Below, in pieces: positions 51,528-60,626 of a stretch of DNA of 64,000 nucleotides. How positions within the stretch are numbered: the first letter of the stretch is position 1; the number at the start of each line of letters is the position of its first letter. The stretch is from the NCBI RefSeq assembly GCF_016863395.1, contig NZ_BOOU01000069.1, forward strand, positions 20,695-84,694, written 5' to 3'. Made by a program: the position numbers and the translations under genes. The notes under the pieces are model-generated. The model was not told where the DNA came from. It saw only the letters and a list, made by a program, of their open reading frames with translations, and did not search any database. The DNA comes from Sphaerisporangium rufum. Its GTDB lineage: Bacteria > Actinomycetota > Actinomycetes > Streptosporangiales > Streptosporangiaceae.

Positions 51528-51893
51528 TCAGTGCCTCCTTTCTCCCTCCCGGTCGCCCTCTGCCCTCTTCAGGTGCTCCCGGTATCGATCCTCCGCTACA
51601 GGTATCGCCCGGTTGTACCAGCCCTGCCAGTTGCTGGACTTGTCTCCCCCGATCAAGAAGATCGCCCTGCGACTTGGGTCAAAAGCAAAGAGAATGCGTA
51701 CTTCTGTCGCCCCCTGGGAGCCTGGTCGCAGTTCTTTCAGGTTGGACAGGTTCGAGTGTCGGACTGTATCCACCAAGGGCCGCCCCAAGCTGGGCCCTCT
51801 GGAGCTGAGTACATCGAAGGTGTCGCGGTCGGATCGCCTCATCTCGCGTAGCCACTCCCGCACCTCGTCGTGCAGGACGATGGTCCAGGCCAC
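51528..51893 (-). CDS. higB: RelE/HigB-type toxin
   Basis: The 121-aa product has a RelE-like core: WTIVLHDEVREWLREMRRSD, LGRPLVDTVRHSNLSNLKELRPGSQGATEVRILFAFDPSRRAIFLIGGDKS (mid-part LKELRPGSQGATEVRILF), NWQGWYNRAIPVAEDRYREHL. It probably cleaves ribosome-bound mRNA. GTG 51893 or 51896 after GGAGGAG. An AT-rich promoter (TACAAT at 51917-51922 on the minus strand) lies upstream. Confidence 0.85.
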   Translation of the reverse strand: MAWTIVLHDEVREWLREMRRSDRDTFDVLSSRGPSLGRPLVDTVRHSNLSNLKELRPGSQGATEVRILFAFDPSRRAIFLIGGDKSSNWQGWYNRAIPVAEDRYREHLKRAEGDREGERRH

Positions 51894-52047
51894 CACTCCT
51901 CCATTACAACAACAGTATTGTACAACGCTGGTGTTCTCGCCGTCCGGGATCACGTTACAGTGCGTCACCTACGGTGGAAGTGCATTCAGCGAAGACCAGG
52001 CTGGTCATGACATCGGCCATCGAAGGTGCCGGCCGCGAGCCGCGCGG

Positions 52048-53040
52048 TCACAGGCCGCGGCGGCGCAGCCAGCGCAGGCAGGCGAGGCCCTGGGCGCGCT
52101 GGAACGCCCGTACCGTCGGAATGCCCGGCGGGGGCGGCAGCAGCGACCTCGACACGAAGTAGCCCGCCAATCCGACGATCACGGCGGTGACCGCCTCCGG
52201 GTCCGCGGCCCGGGCGAGCGGGTGGCCGGCGAGCAGTTCCTCCGGTTCACCCGCACCCTGGATGGCCATGCTCGGCAGCATGAACACCAGGTCGACCCAG
52301 GCGGCGCCGACCATCGCCGCCGGCCAGTCGACGAAGTACACCCGGTCGTCGGTGAGGATGATGTTGTCCGCGCGAACGTCTCCGTGCAGGAGCGTGTCAC
52401 CCCGAGCGGCCGGTTCCCAGCGGGTCTCCCAGGTCGCCAGGTCGGCGAGCCGTTCCGCGGCCCACCGGTCCACCTCGGCCAACCGCGGATCGGGGTGCGC
52501 CAGCAGGTGGCGCCAGCCGGAGAACTCCTCGTCCAGGAAGGCGATCGGGGGCACGTCCAGCTCGGGCGGTACCGGGGTCATCGCGGCACCTAGATCGGCG
52601 AGGGCCGCGAGTACGCGGTCGCGCTCGGCCGGAACCCACGGCAGCGCGGGCGGTTCACCGGCCAGCGCCTCGAACACCAGCACCACCCAGTCGCCGTCGT
52701 CGTGCGACCACAACAGCCGCGGAACGGGCGCGGACGCGGGGAGCCGGGCCGCGATCGCGGCCTCGCGGCGGTGCATGCCCGGTGACTCCGGATTCCGTGC
52801 CGTGCAGACCGCCTTGGCGAAGACCTGGCGTCCGTCGGAGAGCCGGAGCACGGAGGCCAGGCCGGGCGAGAACCCGCCTGCCCGGTTGGCCGCCGCGACG
52901 ACCGGACCGCCCAGCCGGGACTCGAGCTCGGCGCGCAGATCGTCCGGAAGGTCCGGCCACCGCAGCCGGTTGCCGCCACGCCCGTGCAACGTGTCGACGT
53001 GCGGCTCGTAGTGCTCGGCCGGCCTGCCCAGATCTGCCAT
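52048..53040 (-). CDS. APH-like phosphotransferase
   Basis: The 330-aa product has a kinase-like fold: FSPGLASVLRLSDGRQVFAKAV with the ATP lysine, HGDVRADNIILTDDRVYFVDWPAAMVG with catalytic Asp in HGDVRADN and the metal Asp in VDW. Members phosphorylate aminoglycosides or other small alcohols; the substrate is not readable. It is divergent from a serine hydrolase gene. Confidence 0.9.
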   Translation of the reverse strand: MADLGRPAEHYEPHVDTLHGRGGNRLRWPDLPDDLRAELESRLGGPVVAAANRAGGFSPGLASVLRLSDGRQVFAKAVCTARNPESPGMHRREAAIAARLPASAPVPRLLWSHDDGDWVVLVFEALAGEPPALPWVPAERDRVLAALADLGAAMTPVPPELDVPPIAFLDEEFSGWRHLLAHPDPRLAEVDRWAAERLADLATWETRWEPAARGDTLLHGDVRADNIILTDDRVYFVDWPAAMVGAAWVDLVFMLPSMAIQGAGEPEELLAGHPLARAADPEAVTAVIVGLAGYFVSRSLLPPPPGIPTVRAFQRAQGLACLRWLRRRGL

Positions 53041-53186
53041 CACCCGATACTGGCAGCGGCCGGACGCGGCATGCGAGTGATTAACCGTGGGGTTCGGTCA
53101 ACGACGCGAGGAGTTCGGGCGACCTGCCGAGAACCCGGGCGCCCGCAAGATGGGTCGATGGACGCGCGGCTGACGGCCGGGTTGTG

Positions 53187-53203
53187 CCTGACACCGTGTC
53201 AGG
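53187..53203. promoter_or_regulatory. 17-bp palindrome 16 nt before serine hydrolase
   Basis: CCTGACAC, then C, then GTGTCAGG: a perfect dyad with one central base. It lies between a -35-like TTGTGC and a -10-like TAGAAC 19 nt apart, as in MerR promoters. The core resembles the dyad at 22027-22043. Confidence 0.5.
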
Positions 53204-53219
53204 GATTAGAACCGGGCTC

Positions 53220-54191
53220 ATGAGCAACGCATTCGCCGAACGGCTCTCGAAGGTGATCGAGCAGGGCCGGGTGCCCGATCTGCACGCCGTCATCGCCGTC
53301 CATCGCGGTCAGGTCGTCCTCGAACACTACGGGGAAGGTGTGGACTTCCGGCTCAACGAATCGCTGGGGCACGTCCGCTTCACGCCCGACACCCTCCACG
53401 ACGTTCGCTCGATCTCCAAGAGCGTGGTCGGCCTGCTGTACGGCATCGCGCTGGCCGACGGCCAGGTTCCCGAGCCGGCCGAGCCCCTGCTCGGGCACTT
53501 CCCCGAGTACCCGGACCTCGGCGTGGACCGGCGGCGGGCCGCGCTGACGGTCGAGCACGCGCTGACCATGACGCTCGGGCTGGAGTGGAACGAGGACGCC
53601 CCGTACACCAGCGCGGCCAACAGCGAGGTCGCGATGGAACTCGCCCCCGACCGCGTCCGCTACGTCCTGGAGCGGCCGGTCGCGGAGGAGCCCGGCGTGC
53701 GGTGGTCCTACTGCGGCGGCGCCTCGGCCCTGGTGGCCCGGCTGATCGAACGAGGGACGGGCGCCGCGCTGGCGGATTACGCGCGCGCCAGGCTGTTCGA
53801 GCCGCTGGGGATCACCCGGTTCGAGTGGTCGACGGGCGCCGACGGGGTCGCCATGGCCGCCTCCGGGCTGCGGCTGACCCCACGCGACCTGCTGGCGGTC
53901 GGGCGGCTGGTGCTCGACGGCGGACGCGACCTCGTGCCCGCGTCCTGGCTGGCGGCGGCGCTGCGCCCGCACGTACGCGTGAGCGACGACTTCGGCTACG
54001 GCTACCACTGGTACGTGGGCGACACCTGGACGGGTGCCTTCGGCAACGGCGGCCAGCGGCTCTACCTGGACGCCACCCAGGACCTCGCGGTCGCCGTCCT
54101 GGCGGGCCAGTACAACCAGCCAGACCAGCCGACCGCCCCGGTGGTGCTCGGCGAGGTGGTCCTGCCCGGCGTCGAAGGTACGGCGGGTTGA
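53220..54191 (+). CDS. serine hydrolase of the beta-lactamase/esterase class
   Basis: The 323-aa product has the SxxK motif SISK (in VRSISKSVVGLLYG), a YxN-like SYCGGASAL, and late GNGGQRLYLDA, the layout of class C-like esterases and D-alanyl esterases. It would act on ester or amide bonds, location not clear as no signal peptide is visible. ATG 53220 avoids placing the palindrome inside the gene; an in-frame GTG at 53184 lies upstream. Confidence 0.88.
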   Translation: MSNAFAERLSKVIEQGRVPDLHAVIAVHRGQVVLEHYGEGVDFRLNESLGHVRFTPDTLHDVRSISKSVVGLLYGIALADGQVPEPAEPLLGHFPEYPDLGVDRRRAALTVEHALTMTLGLEWNEDAPYTSAANSEVAMELAPDRVRYVLERPVAEEPGVRWSYCGGASALVARLIERGTGAALADYARARLFEPLGITRFEWSTGADGVAMAASGLRLTPRDLLAVGRLVLDGGRDLVPASWLAAALRPHVRVSDDFGYGYHWYVGDTWTGAFGNGGQRLYLDATQDLAVAVLAGQYNQPDQPTAPVVLGEVVLPGVEGTAG

Positions 54192-54299
54192 CCCCGCGGT
54201 TCCCGCTGCGGGTCCGGGCGGCACGGCGGGTCGCGGGGCGACCGGCCGCCCATGGAGATTCCGCTGGCGGTGCGGTCAGCCGTGGGTGAGCATGGAGTG

Positions 54300-55100
54300 A
54301 TGCGAACCTCGATGTGGCCGTGGGCGGTGGCGCTGCCGGGGCTGGCCGCCGTGGCGGTGCTGACGCCGCCGGTCCTCGACTACACCGACGGGGTGCTGGA
54401 AGTGGTGCGGGCGGTGGTCCTGCTGGTGGCGGGCGCCTGGGTCGGTGCCCGGCCGGGTGTGCGGCCGATCGGGATCATCTTCCTGTCCTGTGGCCTGCTG
54501 GGGGTCGCCGGCCTGGCCGCCGCCTGGCCCGCGCTGGACATCCGCGTCCGCGGCGAGTCCGCGAGCCTGGAGTCCTGGCTGCGCCACTGGATCTGGGTGC
54601 CGCAGATCCTGGCCCCGCTGCTGCTCGCCACGCTCCGCTATCCCGACGGCCGGCTCCGCCGGCGGGCCGCCTGGTGGACGTCGGTGCTCGCCATCGCCGG
54701 CGCCTCGGCGGTCGTCGGGACCGAGAACTGGCCGCGCGGCCCCGGCGGGGCGGACGGGAACCCGCTGATCCTGCCCCTGGCGGTCGCGGAGCCGCTCTCC
54801 CTGGTCACCTTCCTGGCCTACCTCGCCGCCGTCCTGCTGGTGCTCGGCTCGCTCTTCGGGCGGTGGTCCGCCGCCGGCCGGGCCGACCGGTGGCTGGTGA
54901 TCCTGCCGCTGGCGGTGCTGCTGCTCGGCGGCGCGTGGGCCGTCCTCCTCAACTGGGCGAGTCTCGGAGGCATCGGGCCCTGGGGCATCCCGTCCGTCGC
55001 GTACGTCATCGTGCTGGCCGTCGGCGTGCGAGCGCCGGCCGGCGACACGATCCCGGAGCCCCGCGCGGTGCCCGCTGAGCGGAACCCGCGGATCCACTGA
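54300..55100 (+). CDS. multi-helix membrane protein (sensor-type, no kinase)
   Basis: The 266-aa product has seven to eight transmembrane helices; the pattern DYTDGVLEVVRAVVLLVAGAWVGARPGVRPIGIIFLSCGLLG resembles the membrane sensor part of actinobacterial histidine kinases (short core VLLVAGAWVGARPGVRPIG). It ends with a short cytosolic tail and no kinase domain. No response regulator is near. Unknown role. Confidence 0.8.
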   Translation: MRTSMWPWAVALPGLAAVAVLTPPVLDYTDGVLEVVRAVVLLVAGAWVGARPGVRPIGIIFLSCGLLGVAGLAAAWPALDIRVRGESASLESWLRHWIWVPQILAPLLLATLRYPDGRLRRRAAWWTSVLAIAGASAVVGTENWPRGPGGADGNPLILPLAVAEPLSLVTFLAYLAAVLLVLGSLFGRWSAAGRADRWLVILPLAVLLLGGAWAVLLNWASLGGIGPWGIPSVAYVIVLAVGVRAPAGDTIPEPRAVPAERNPRIH

Positions 55101-55173
55101 TCGGGAACGTTTCCGGCGAAGGTCAGGTAAGAGGGGTCGAAGCTTCCGACGGACCATAGGGAGAACCCGACCG

Positions 55174-55737
55174 ATGACCCCTCGCCCCGACCCGCGGTTC
55201 AGGCGGACGGCCGCCTCTCTCGGCCTGTGCGGTGCCATGCTCGCCGCGTGCGCTCCGATCTCGCCGCCGGCCGGCCTGGTCGCCTCGGTGTCCGCCCCGC
55301 CTGGACGGGCCGCCGCCACGCCCGGAGGGCCGCCCGGGGAGTCTGGGGACTGTGAGGTCACCCGGCCTGATCAGCGGAAGGCCGAGCCGCCGGCGGCGGT
55401 GCCGCGGGATGAGGGGGATCGGTGGTTCGGCGAGGAGGTGCTGTGGGTTTCCCTGCCCGCGCCCGGGTACCGCGCGGAGCCGCGGCCGGATGGGTACGCG
55501 ATGAAGGTCGGCTGGTGGCGGCTGGCGAAGGGGTCGCTGCGGATCACGGCCACCCGCGTCGCCGGCCAGGGCGACCGGCGGGACATCGTCGAGGAGGCGA
55601 TGACGCCCGAGGTGCCGTCCGGGTACGGCGCCGTCGGCTTCCAGCCGAGCGGGCTGATCTTCTCCGAGCGCGGGTGCTGGGACGTCGCCGCCGGCCTGGC
55701 GGGCCTGACGATCCGCTTCCGGCTGAGGGTCACCTGA
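55174..55737 (+). CDS. lipoprotein of unknown function
   Basis: The 187-aa product has a type II signal peptide with lipobox AMLAAC, then a Pro-rich linker and a beta-type domain (VLWVSLPAPGYRAEPRPDGY, MKVGWWRLAKGSLRI, VAAGLAGLTIRFRLRVT). It is lipid-anchored outside. GGGAGAAC precedes the ATG. I recognise no family. Confidence 0.85.
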   Translation: MTPRPDPRFRRTAASLGLCGAMLAACAPISPPAGLVASVSAPPGRAAATPGGPPGESGDCEVTRPDQRKAEPPAAVPRDEGDRWFGEEVLWVSLPAPGYRAEPRPDGYAMKVGWWRLAKGSLRITATRVAGQGDRRDIVEEAMTPEVPSGYGAVGFQPSGLIFSERGCWDVAAGLAGLTIRFRLRVT

Positions 55738-55927
55738 CCCAGGGGCACCGGCGCGCAGCGGTACCTGAATGAACCCTCGCGACGGCCTGACCTGGACGTC
55801 CGGACGGCCGATCCTCGGTGGGGCGATCGGGTCACGGCGGCGCAGGCGGCGGCTCGCCGAGCTCCCGTGCGGCCCGGAAACGGTGGCGGGGACGGCCGGG
55901 CGCCGTCCCCGCCGGGAGGCCGGGAGG

Positions 55928-56494
55928 TCAGCGGCGGGCGAGCTTCCAGGCGAGGGGGAGCAGGCCGGCGGCGACCAGCACCTTCACGCCGTCGCCGATC
56001 AGGAACGGCACCACGCCCTTGGCGAAGGCGGTGGGCAGGTCCATGCCGGTGGCCATCATCAGCCACGGCACCCCGACCGCGTAGATCAGCACCGTGCCGA
56101 GCAGCATCGTGGCCAGCGTGCGCACGGCGGTGCGGTCGCCGCCCCGGCTCGCCAGCGCGCCGACCACCGAGGCGGCCAGCACGAAACCGACGACGTACCC
56201 CAGGGTGGCGTTGCCGCCGGAGGGGGCGAACCACGGCACGCCGAGCTGGCCGACGGCCAGGTAGAGGGCCATGCCGAGGAAGGCGCGCGGCAGCCCGAGC
56301 GCGGCACCGGCCAGCAGGACGGCGAACGTCTGCAACGTCATCGGCACCGGGGTGCCCGGCAGCGGGATGGCGACCTGCGCGGCCAGCCCGGTCAGCCCGG
56401 CGGCGCCGGCGACCAGGAGCGCGTCCCGGACGAGGCTGCCGGGAATGAGGTCGGACAGTACGGCGGGGCGGACCGCCACGGACGCATCACTCAT
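55928..56494 (-). CDS. bioY: biotin transporter BioY
   Basis: The 188-aa product has six transmembrane helices and BioY signature sequence: AQVAIPLPGTPVPMTLQTFAVLLAGAALG, YLAVGQLGVPWFAP, GYVVGFVLAASVVG. It is the substrate-binding S-component of an ECF transporter; energising genes are not adjacent. A hairpin (56519-56539) lies upstream. It stands alone on its strand. Confidence 0.93.
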   Translation of the reverse strand: MSDASVAVRPAVLSDLIPGSLVRDALLVAGAAGLTGLAAQVAIPLPGTPVPMTLQTFAVLLAGAALGLPRAFLGMALYLAVGQLGVPWFAPSGGNATLGYVVGFVLAASVVGALASRGGDRTAVRTLATMLLGTVLIYAVGVPWLMMATGMDLPTAFAKGVVPFLIGDGVKVLVAAGLLPLAWKLARR

Positions 56495-56518
56495 GTCTAT
56501 CTCCCTTTACCGATGCCT

Positions 56519-56539
56519 GGGGTCCATTGTCCGGACCCC
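56519..56539. promoter_or_regulatory. hairpin upstream of bioY
   Basis: GGGGTCC and GGACCCC form 7-bp arms around 7 nt, 25 nt before the bioY start. It may be an operator or leader element. No known biotin riboswitch is visible. Confidence 0.4.
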
Positions 56540-56611
56540 CGCTCGAGAACCGTACGAGATCCGCGCCAAGAACCGGACACCGGCTTTGTGACCCGCCCAC
56601 AGTGCACTTTT

Positions 56612-58180
56612 CTAGGGGACCGGCTGCAGGAGCACCGGTGGCGCTGATGGCGGGACCACCGAGAACGGCGGGACCGACGGGATCATCGTGGCCACCGGCA
56701 CCTGTTCGTCGCGGGCCGGGCCGGAGGCGGCCGCCCGGAAGGCCCGGACGAGCCCGCGCGCGCCGGTCGCCGGCCGCAGCCGCCGGGCCACTTCGCGGGC
56801 CAGACCCGCCACGGTGTGCCGGTCGCCGTCGGCGGGCGCCACGAGGTACTGGGACGTCAGCACGGCGCGGGCGGCGCGGGCGCGGATCGGCCCGAGCTCG
56901 GCCTGGATCGCCTCGGCCGCGGCTCCGGCGAGGGTGACCGCGGCCGGCCGGGGGGCGGTGGAGTCGATCATGCGGATCCGCAGGTGGGTGGGCGGATGGG
57001 TATCGTCCGCCGAGGACATGCGCAGCAGGGCGAGCCGGGCCCGGCGCAGGCGCTCGTGCGGCGGGATGGACGCCAGGTACTCCCGCAGCTCGGCCCAGAG
57101 CCCGAAGTCGTCCCCGCCCGGCACGGCCCGCCGGGTGGACGGCGTGCCGTGATGGAGGTTCGCGCGGCGCTGGATGAGCAGCGCCGCGCTGTCGCCGAGG
57201 GCGAGGGCCTCCAGCATCGAGCGGGTCGCCGCGGACGAGGCGACCCGGGCGGCCAGGTCGTCGGCCAGGTACTCGGCGCGCTGGCCGGAGCGCAGCGTCA
57301 GGCGGTGCACCAGGTCCAGCAGCATCCCGACCAGCTTGTGCGGGACGTACGTCAGCAGGGTCACCATCGCCACCCCGGCCATGGTGAGGATCTCCTCGAC
57401 GACCACGATCCGGCCGGGCCGGGTGAACTCGTGCCAGTGGGACAGCGCGTCGCGGGCCGAGCGGAACCACAGGCCGCGGCGCGGGTCGCCGTTGCGGGCG
57501 TGCCCGAGCTCGTGCGCGAGCAGCGCCACCCGTTCCTGGGGGGGCAGCGTCTCCCACAATGCCAGGCCGATGGTGAGCACCCGGCGCCCGCGCGGCCTGG
57601 CGTAGCCGGCGTTGAACTCCGGGACGGCCCGGATGACGTCCACCGGCGGAACCCCGAGCTCGGCGGCGATCCGGTCGGCCAGCGCGTACAGCCGCGGCGC
57701 CTCGGCGCGGTCCAGCGCCCACTCGTCCACCGGCGGCCCGCCGAGGCGCGGGCGCAGCAGCACGGCGGCGGCCAGCCCGATCAGGCCGAAGCTCCGGGTC
57801 AGCCAGCTGCCGGTCAGCGCGAGCCACGCCGAGCCGGCCACCAGGGCCAGCGTCACCAGGTGCACCGCGGTGGCGATGGCCAGCACCGCGATCCCGGCCC
57901 GGTCGCGCCCGCGCCGGCCGCCCGGCCGCCCCCGGGAGTCCGCGTACACCCGCTGGGTGATCGCGCGGTCGGTGGCCCGGCGGGCCGCCGCCCGCCGGGC
58001 CGCGCGCCGCTGCCGCCGCCCGGTGCCGGCGGGCGCCGGCGGTGCGGCCGCCGGGTCGATGTTCCAGTCGCAGGCCGGGCACCAGCGGACGAAGCGCGGG
58101 TCGTCGGTGAGCGGGCCGGCGCAGGCGGGGCAGTGGGTGTCGCCGATGGCGGTGGGGAGCGTTGCCATGCGGGCCAGCAT
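56612..58180 (-). CDS. M48-family peptidase with N-terminal zinc ribbon
   Basis: The 522-aa product has an N-terminal zinc ribbon (CPACAGPLTDDPRFVRWCPACDWN, i.e. two CxxC), two transmembrane helices (residues 100-145), and an M48 domain with HELGH in VALLAHELGHARNGD and AEYLADDLAA. A C-terminal region of unknown role follows. Likely a membrane protease in quality control. Start at ATG 58180 or 58168; no strong ribosome site. Confidence 0.87.
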   Translation of the reverse strand: MLARMATLPTAIGDTHCPACAGPLTDDPRFVRWCPACDWNIDPAAAPPAPAGTGRRQRRAARRAAARRATDRAITQRVYADSRGRPGGRRGRDRAGIAVLAIATAVHLVTLALVAGSAWLALTGSWLTRSFGLIGLAAAVLLRPRLGGPPVDEWALDRAEAPRLYALADRIAAELGVPPVDVIRAVPEFNAGYARPRGRRVLTIGLALWETLPPQERVALLAHELGHARNGDPRRGLWFRSARDALSHWHEFTRPGRIVVVEEILTMAGVAMVTLLTYVPHKLVGMLLDLVHRLTLRSGQRAEYLADDLAARVASSAATRSMLEALALGDSAALLIQRRANLHHGTPSTRRAVPGGDDFGLWAELREYLASIPPHERLRRARLALLRMSSADDTHPPTHLRIRMIDSTAPRPAAVTLAGAAAEAIQAELGPIRARAARAVLTSQYLVAPADGDRHTVAGLAREVARRLRPATGARGLVRAFRAAASGPARDEQVPVATMIPSVPPFSVVPPSAPPVLLQPVP

Positions 58181-58253
58181 GACCGGTGGCGCGCCTTCTG
58201 GGAACCCTTGCCGCCCGTGCCCGGCGCGCGGCGGACGGGTTAGCGTTGGGCGC

Positions 58254-59201
58254 ATGCGCTCGCGTCGTTCGTGTCTCGCGGTCCCCGGCAGCAACCCCCG
58301 ATTCCTGGAGAAGGCCCAGGGCCTGCCCGCCGACGAGGTCTTCCTGGACCTGGAGGACTCGGTGGCGCCGGACGCCAAGGAACAGGCCCGCAAGAACGTG
58401 GTGGACGCGCTGCGCACCGGTGACTGGTCCGGGCGCACTCGGGTGGTCCGGGTGAACGACCTGTCCACCGCGTGGACCTACCGGGACGTGATCGAGGTGG
58501 TGGAGGGCGCGGGCGACGTGCTGGACTGCCTCATGCTGCCCAAGGTCGAGGACGCCGGGCAGGTCGCCTGGCTGGACACGTTGCTCACCCAGATCGAGCG
58601 GGCCGCCGGCCTGCCGGTGGGCGGCATCGGGGTGGAGGCGCAGATCGAGAGCGCCCGGGGCCTGGTGAACGTGGACGCGATCGCCGCCGCGTCGCCCCGG
58701 CTGGAGACGCTGGTGTTCGGCCCGGCGGACTTCATGGCCTCGATCAACATGCGCACGCTGGTGGTCGGCCGGCAGCCGCCCGGATACACCGAGGGGGACG
58801 CCTACCACTACGTGCTGATGCGGATCCTGATGGCCGCCCGCACCTGCGGGCTGCAGGCGATCGACGGGCCGTACCTGCAGATCAAGGACCTGGACGGGTT
58901 CGGTCTGGTGGCCCGGCGGTCGGCGGCGCTCGGGTTCGACGGTAAGTGGGTGCTGCACCCGTCGCAGATCGACGCGGCGAACGAGGTCTACTCGCCGGCG
59001 CAGGACGACTACGACCACGCCGAGCTGATCCTGGACGCCTACGCGCACGCCACCACGGTGCAGCGGCGGGGCGCGGTCATGCTCGGCGACGAGATGATCG
59101 ACGAGGCGTCCCGGAAGATGGCGCTGGTCATCGCGGCCAAGGGCCGCGCCGCCGGCCTGGTCCGCACCCGGTCGTTCCAGCCGCCGGACCGCGACCACTG
59201 A
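58254..59201 (+). CDS. CitE-like CoA-ester lyase (HpcH/HpaI family)
   Basis: The 315-aa product has the TIM-barrel pattern: RRSCLAVPGSNPRFLEKA, DEVFLDLEDSVAPDAKEQARKN, GIGVEAQIESARGLVNVD, VFGPADFMASINMR. Conserved Glu and Asp bind magnesium. Members cleave malyl- or citryl-CoA. It is divergent from the M48 gene by 73 nt. Confidence 0.92.
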   Translation: MRSRRSCLAVPGSNPRFLEKAQGLPADEVFLDLEDSVAPDAKEQARKNVVDALRTGDWSGRTRVVRVNDLSTAWTYRDVIEVVEGAGDVLDCLMLPKVEDAGQVAWLDTLLTQIERAAGLPVGGIGVEAQIESARGLVNVDAIAAASPRLETLVFGPADFMASINMRTLVVGRQPPGYTEGDAYHYVLMRILMAARTCGLQAIDGPYLQIKDLDGFGLVARRSAALGFDGKWVLHPSQIDAANEVYSPAQDDYDHAELILDAYAHATTVQRRGAVMLGDEMIDEASRKMALVIAAKGRAAGLVRTRSFQPPDRDH

Positions 59202-59247
59202 GCGGGCGGCCACTGAGCGGGCGGCCACTGATCGGGCGGCTCGGAGC
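59193..59247. repeat. three to four tandem 15-bp repeats
   Basis: CCACTGAGCGGGCGG recurs twice exactly, then with one and with several changes, starting inside the CitE stop region. Confidence 0.75.
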
Positions 59248-59255
59248 GGGCGGCG

Positions 59256-59819
59256 TCAGAGCGTCACGCCGATCACGACGAAGAACCACAGCGACGAGGT
59301 GAGCCAGAGCCCGGCCAGCGCGGAGAAGGCCAGGCCGCCGAGGACGGGCAGCGTCCAGCCGGGCAGGTCCCGGCGGGGCAGCGAGAGCATCTTGGCCACG
59401 AAGACGCCGTAGAAGAACGTGCCGAGCAGCGAGTGGACCATGACCCGCGGCACGTCGAACCGGGCGCCGAGGGCGTACAGGCAGTGGAAGGCGACCGGCA
59501 CCGACAGCAGGAACGCCGCCCGGCCGGACCAGCGGTGCAGCGTGCCGGTCCACGACGGCGCGGTGACGCCGGGCAGCCGGCCGTACATGGCGAGCGCGGA
59601 GAGCAACTGGACGACGGCTAGGACGAAGGCGCCGGTGGTCAGCCAGGCCTTCATGGCCAGGGCGCCGGAGAAGCCGGCCAGGCCGACGGCGTACCCGGTG
59701 GGCGGGTGGGCGCGGCCGTACACGCCGAGGGCGACGGCGACCAGGCCGCCGGCCAGCAGCGGCAACAGGTAGGGGGCGGAGGCCGTCCGGTGGTCGGTCT
59801 CCGGCTGTCCGGCGGTCAT
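59256..59819 (-). CDS. DUF6529-type four-helix membrane protein
   Basis: The 187-aa product has five helices, with GYAVGLAGFSGALAMKAWL, TGTLHRWSGRAAFLLSVPVAFHCLYAL and VHSLLGTFFYGVFVAKMLSL. The paired His residues could bind heme as in cytochrome b561-like proteins. It is downstream of a secreted protein gene and may be cotranscribed. Confidence 0.82.
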   Translation of the reverse strand: MTAGQPETDHRTASAPYLLPLLAGGLVAVALGVYGRAHPPTGYAVGLAGFSGALAMKAWLTTGAFVLAVVQLLSALAMYGRLPGVTAPSWTGTLHRWSGRAAFLLSVPVAFHCLYALGARFDVPRVMVHSLLGTFFYGVFVAKMLSLPRRDLPGWTLPVLGGLAFSALAGLWLTSSLWFFVVIGVTL

Positions 59820-59924
59820 TCCAGGTGGTCCTTCCGTCAGGGTGCGGTACGGGCGGTTCGGTGGTGCCTCGGCGATGGCGCGGTATGGGTGGTTCTACGG
59901 CGGCCCGACGCTGGAGGGGCCCGG

Positions 59925-60626
59925 TCAGGGCTGGTCGAGGAAGTTCTCGGCGGGCTGCGGCGACACCTGGGTGCCGTCGACGGTCACCGGCGAGCCGGGG
60001 GTCAGCGTGGGCGCGGGGGCGGGGGTGCCGCCGACGTCGAGCAGGCCGACCTGGCGGCCGTCGGCCAGCACGATCCAGCCGCCGACCAGCCGGGCGCCGC
60101 GCACGATCCCGGCCGCCCGGTACAGCCCGGCGGGCTTCCTGGCCGCGGGGGCGGTGAAGCGCCACTTGGCCTTGCCGACCCGCAGGCTGCCCCGGGCCCG
60201 GGTGCCGTCCAGCGTCGCGGTGATCTGAGAGCCCTTGCCGTTGAGGATGACGGTGCCGTCGGCCGCGGCGCCCCGCAGCCAGGACTCCACCCGCCCGTCG
60301 CAGAAGTACGCGATGGCCCGGCCGTCCCGGATCGCCAGCGCGACCAGCCCGCCGTTGCCCTTGGCCACTCCCGCGTAGTTCGCGCGCCGGGGCGTCGGGT
60401 CGGCCGTGGCCGGTGCGGCGCTCACGGTGGGATCGGGGGTGGCCGGTTCCGCGGTGGCCGGGCCGGCACTCGGGCCGGCGGTGACGTTCGTCGTGGCCCG
60501 CGCGTACGGAACGCGGCCGGCGGCCGGTGTCCCGGCGCGCGGCGCGGTCTGCGCGCTGGCGACGCCGAGCCCGGCGGCCAGCACGATCCCCGCGGCCAGC
60601 GTGTAAAAGGGCCCCAGCCGTTTCAT
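59925..60626 (-). CDS. secreted Pro/Ala-rich protein
   Basis: The 233-aa product starts with a signal peptide (MKRLGPFYTLAAGIVLAAG), then a Thr/Pro/Ala linker (residues 30-75), then a beta-type domain (GLVALAIRDGRAIAYFCDGR, LNGKGSQITATLDG). Function unknown. ATG at 60626 has GGGGAGC upstream. The DUF6529 gene follows after 105 nt. Confidence 0.82.
   Translation of the reverse strand: MKRLGPFYTLAAGIVLAAGLGVASAQTAPRAGTPAAGRVPYARATTNVTAGPSAGPATAEPATPDPTVSAAPATADPTPRRANYAGVAKGNGGLVALAIRDGRAIAYFCDGRVESWLRGAAADGTVILNGKGSQITATLDGTRARGSLRVGKAKWRFTAPAARKPAGLYRAAGIVRGARLVGGWIVLADGRQVGLLDVGGTPAPAPTLTPGSPVTVDGTQVSPQPAENFLDQP

Noticed and set aside
56495..56611. A biotin-related riboswitch before bioY
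   Set aside because: Only a simple 7-bp hairpin is visible; no known biotin riboswitch class exists to match.
56487..59228. A 913-codon minus-strand frame
   Set aside because: It crosses the CitE gene antisense and the M48 gene out of frame; the real M48 frame has the HELGH motif and stops at 56612.
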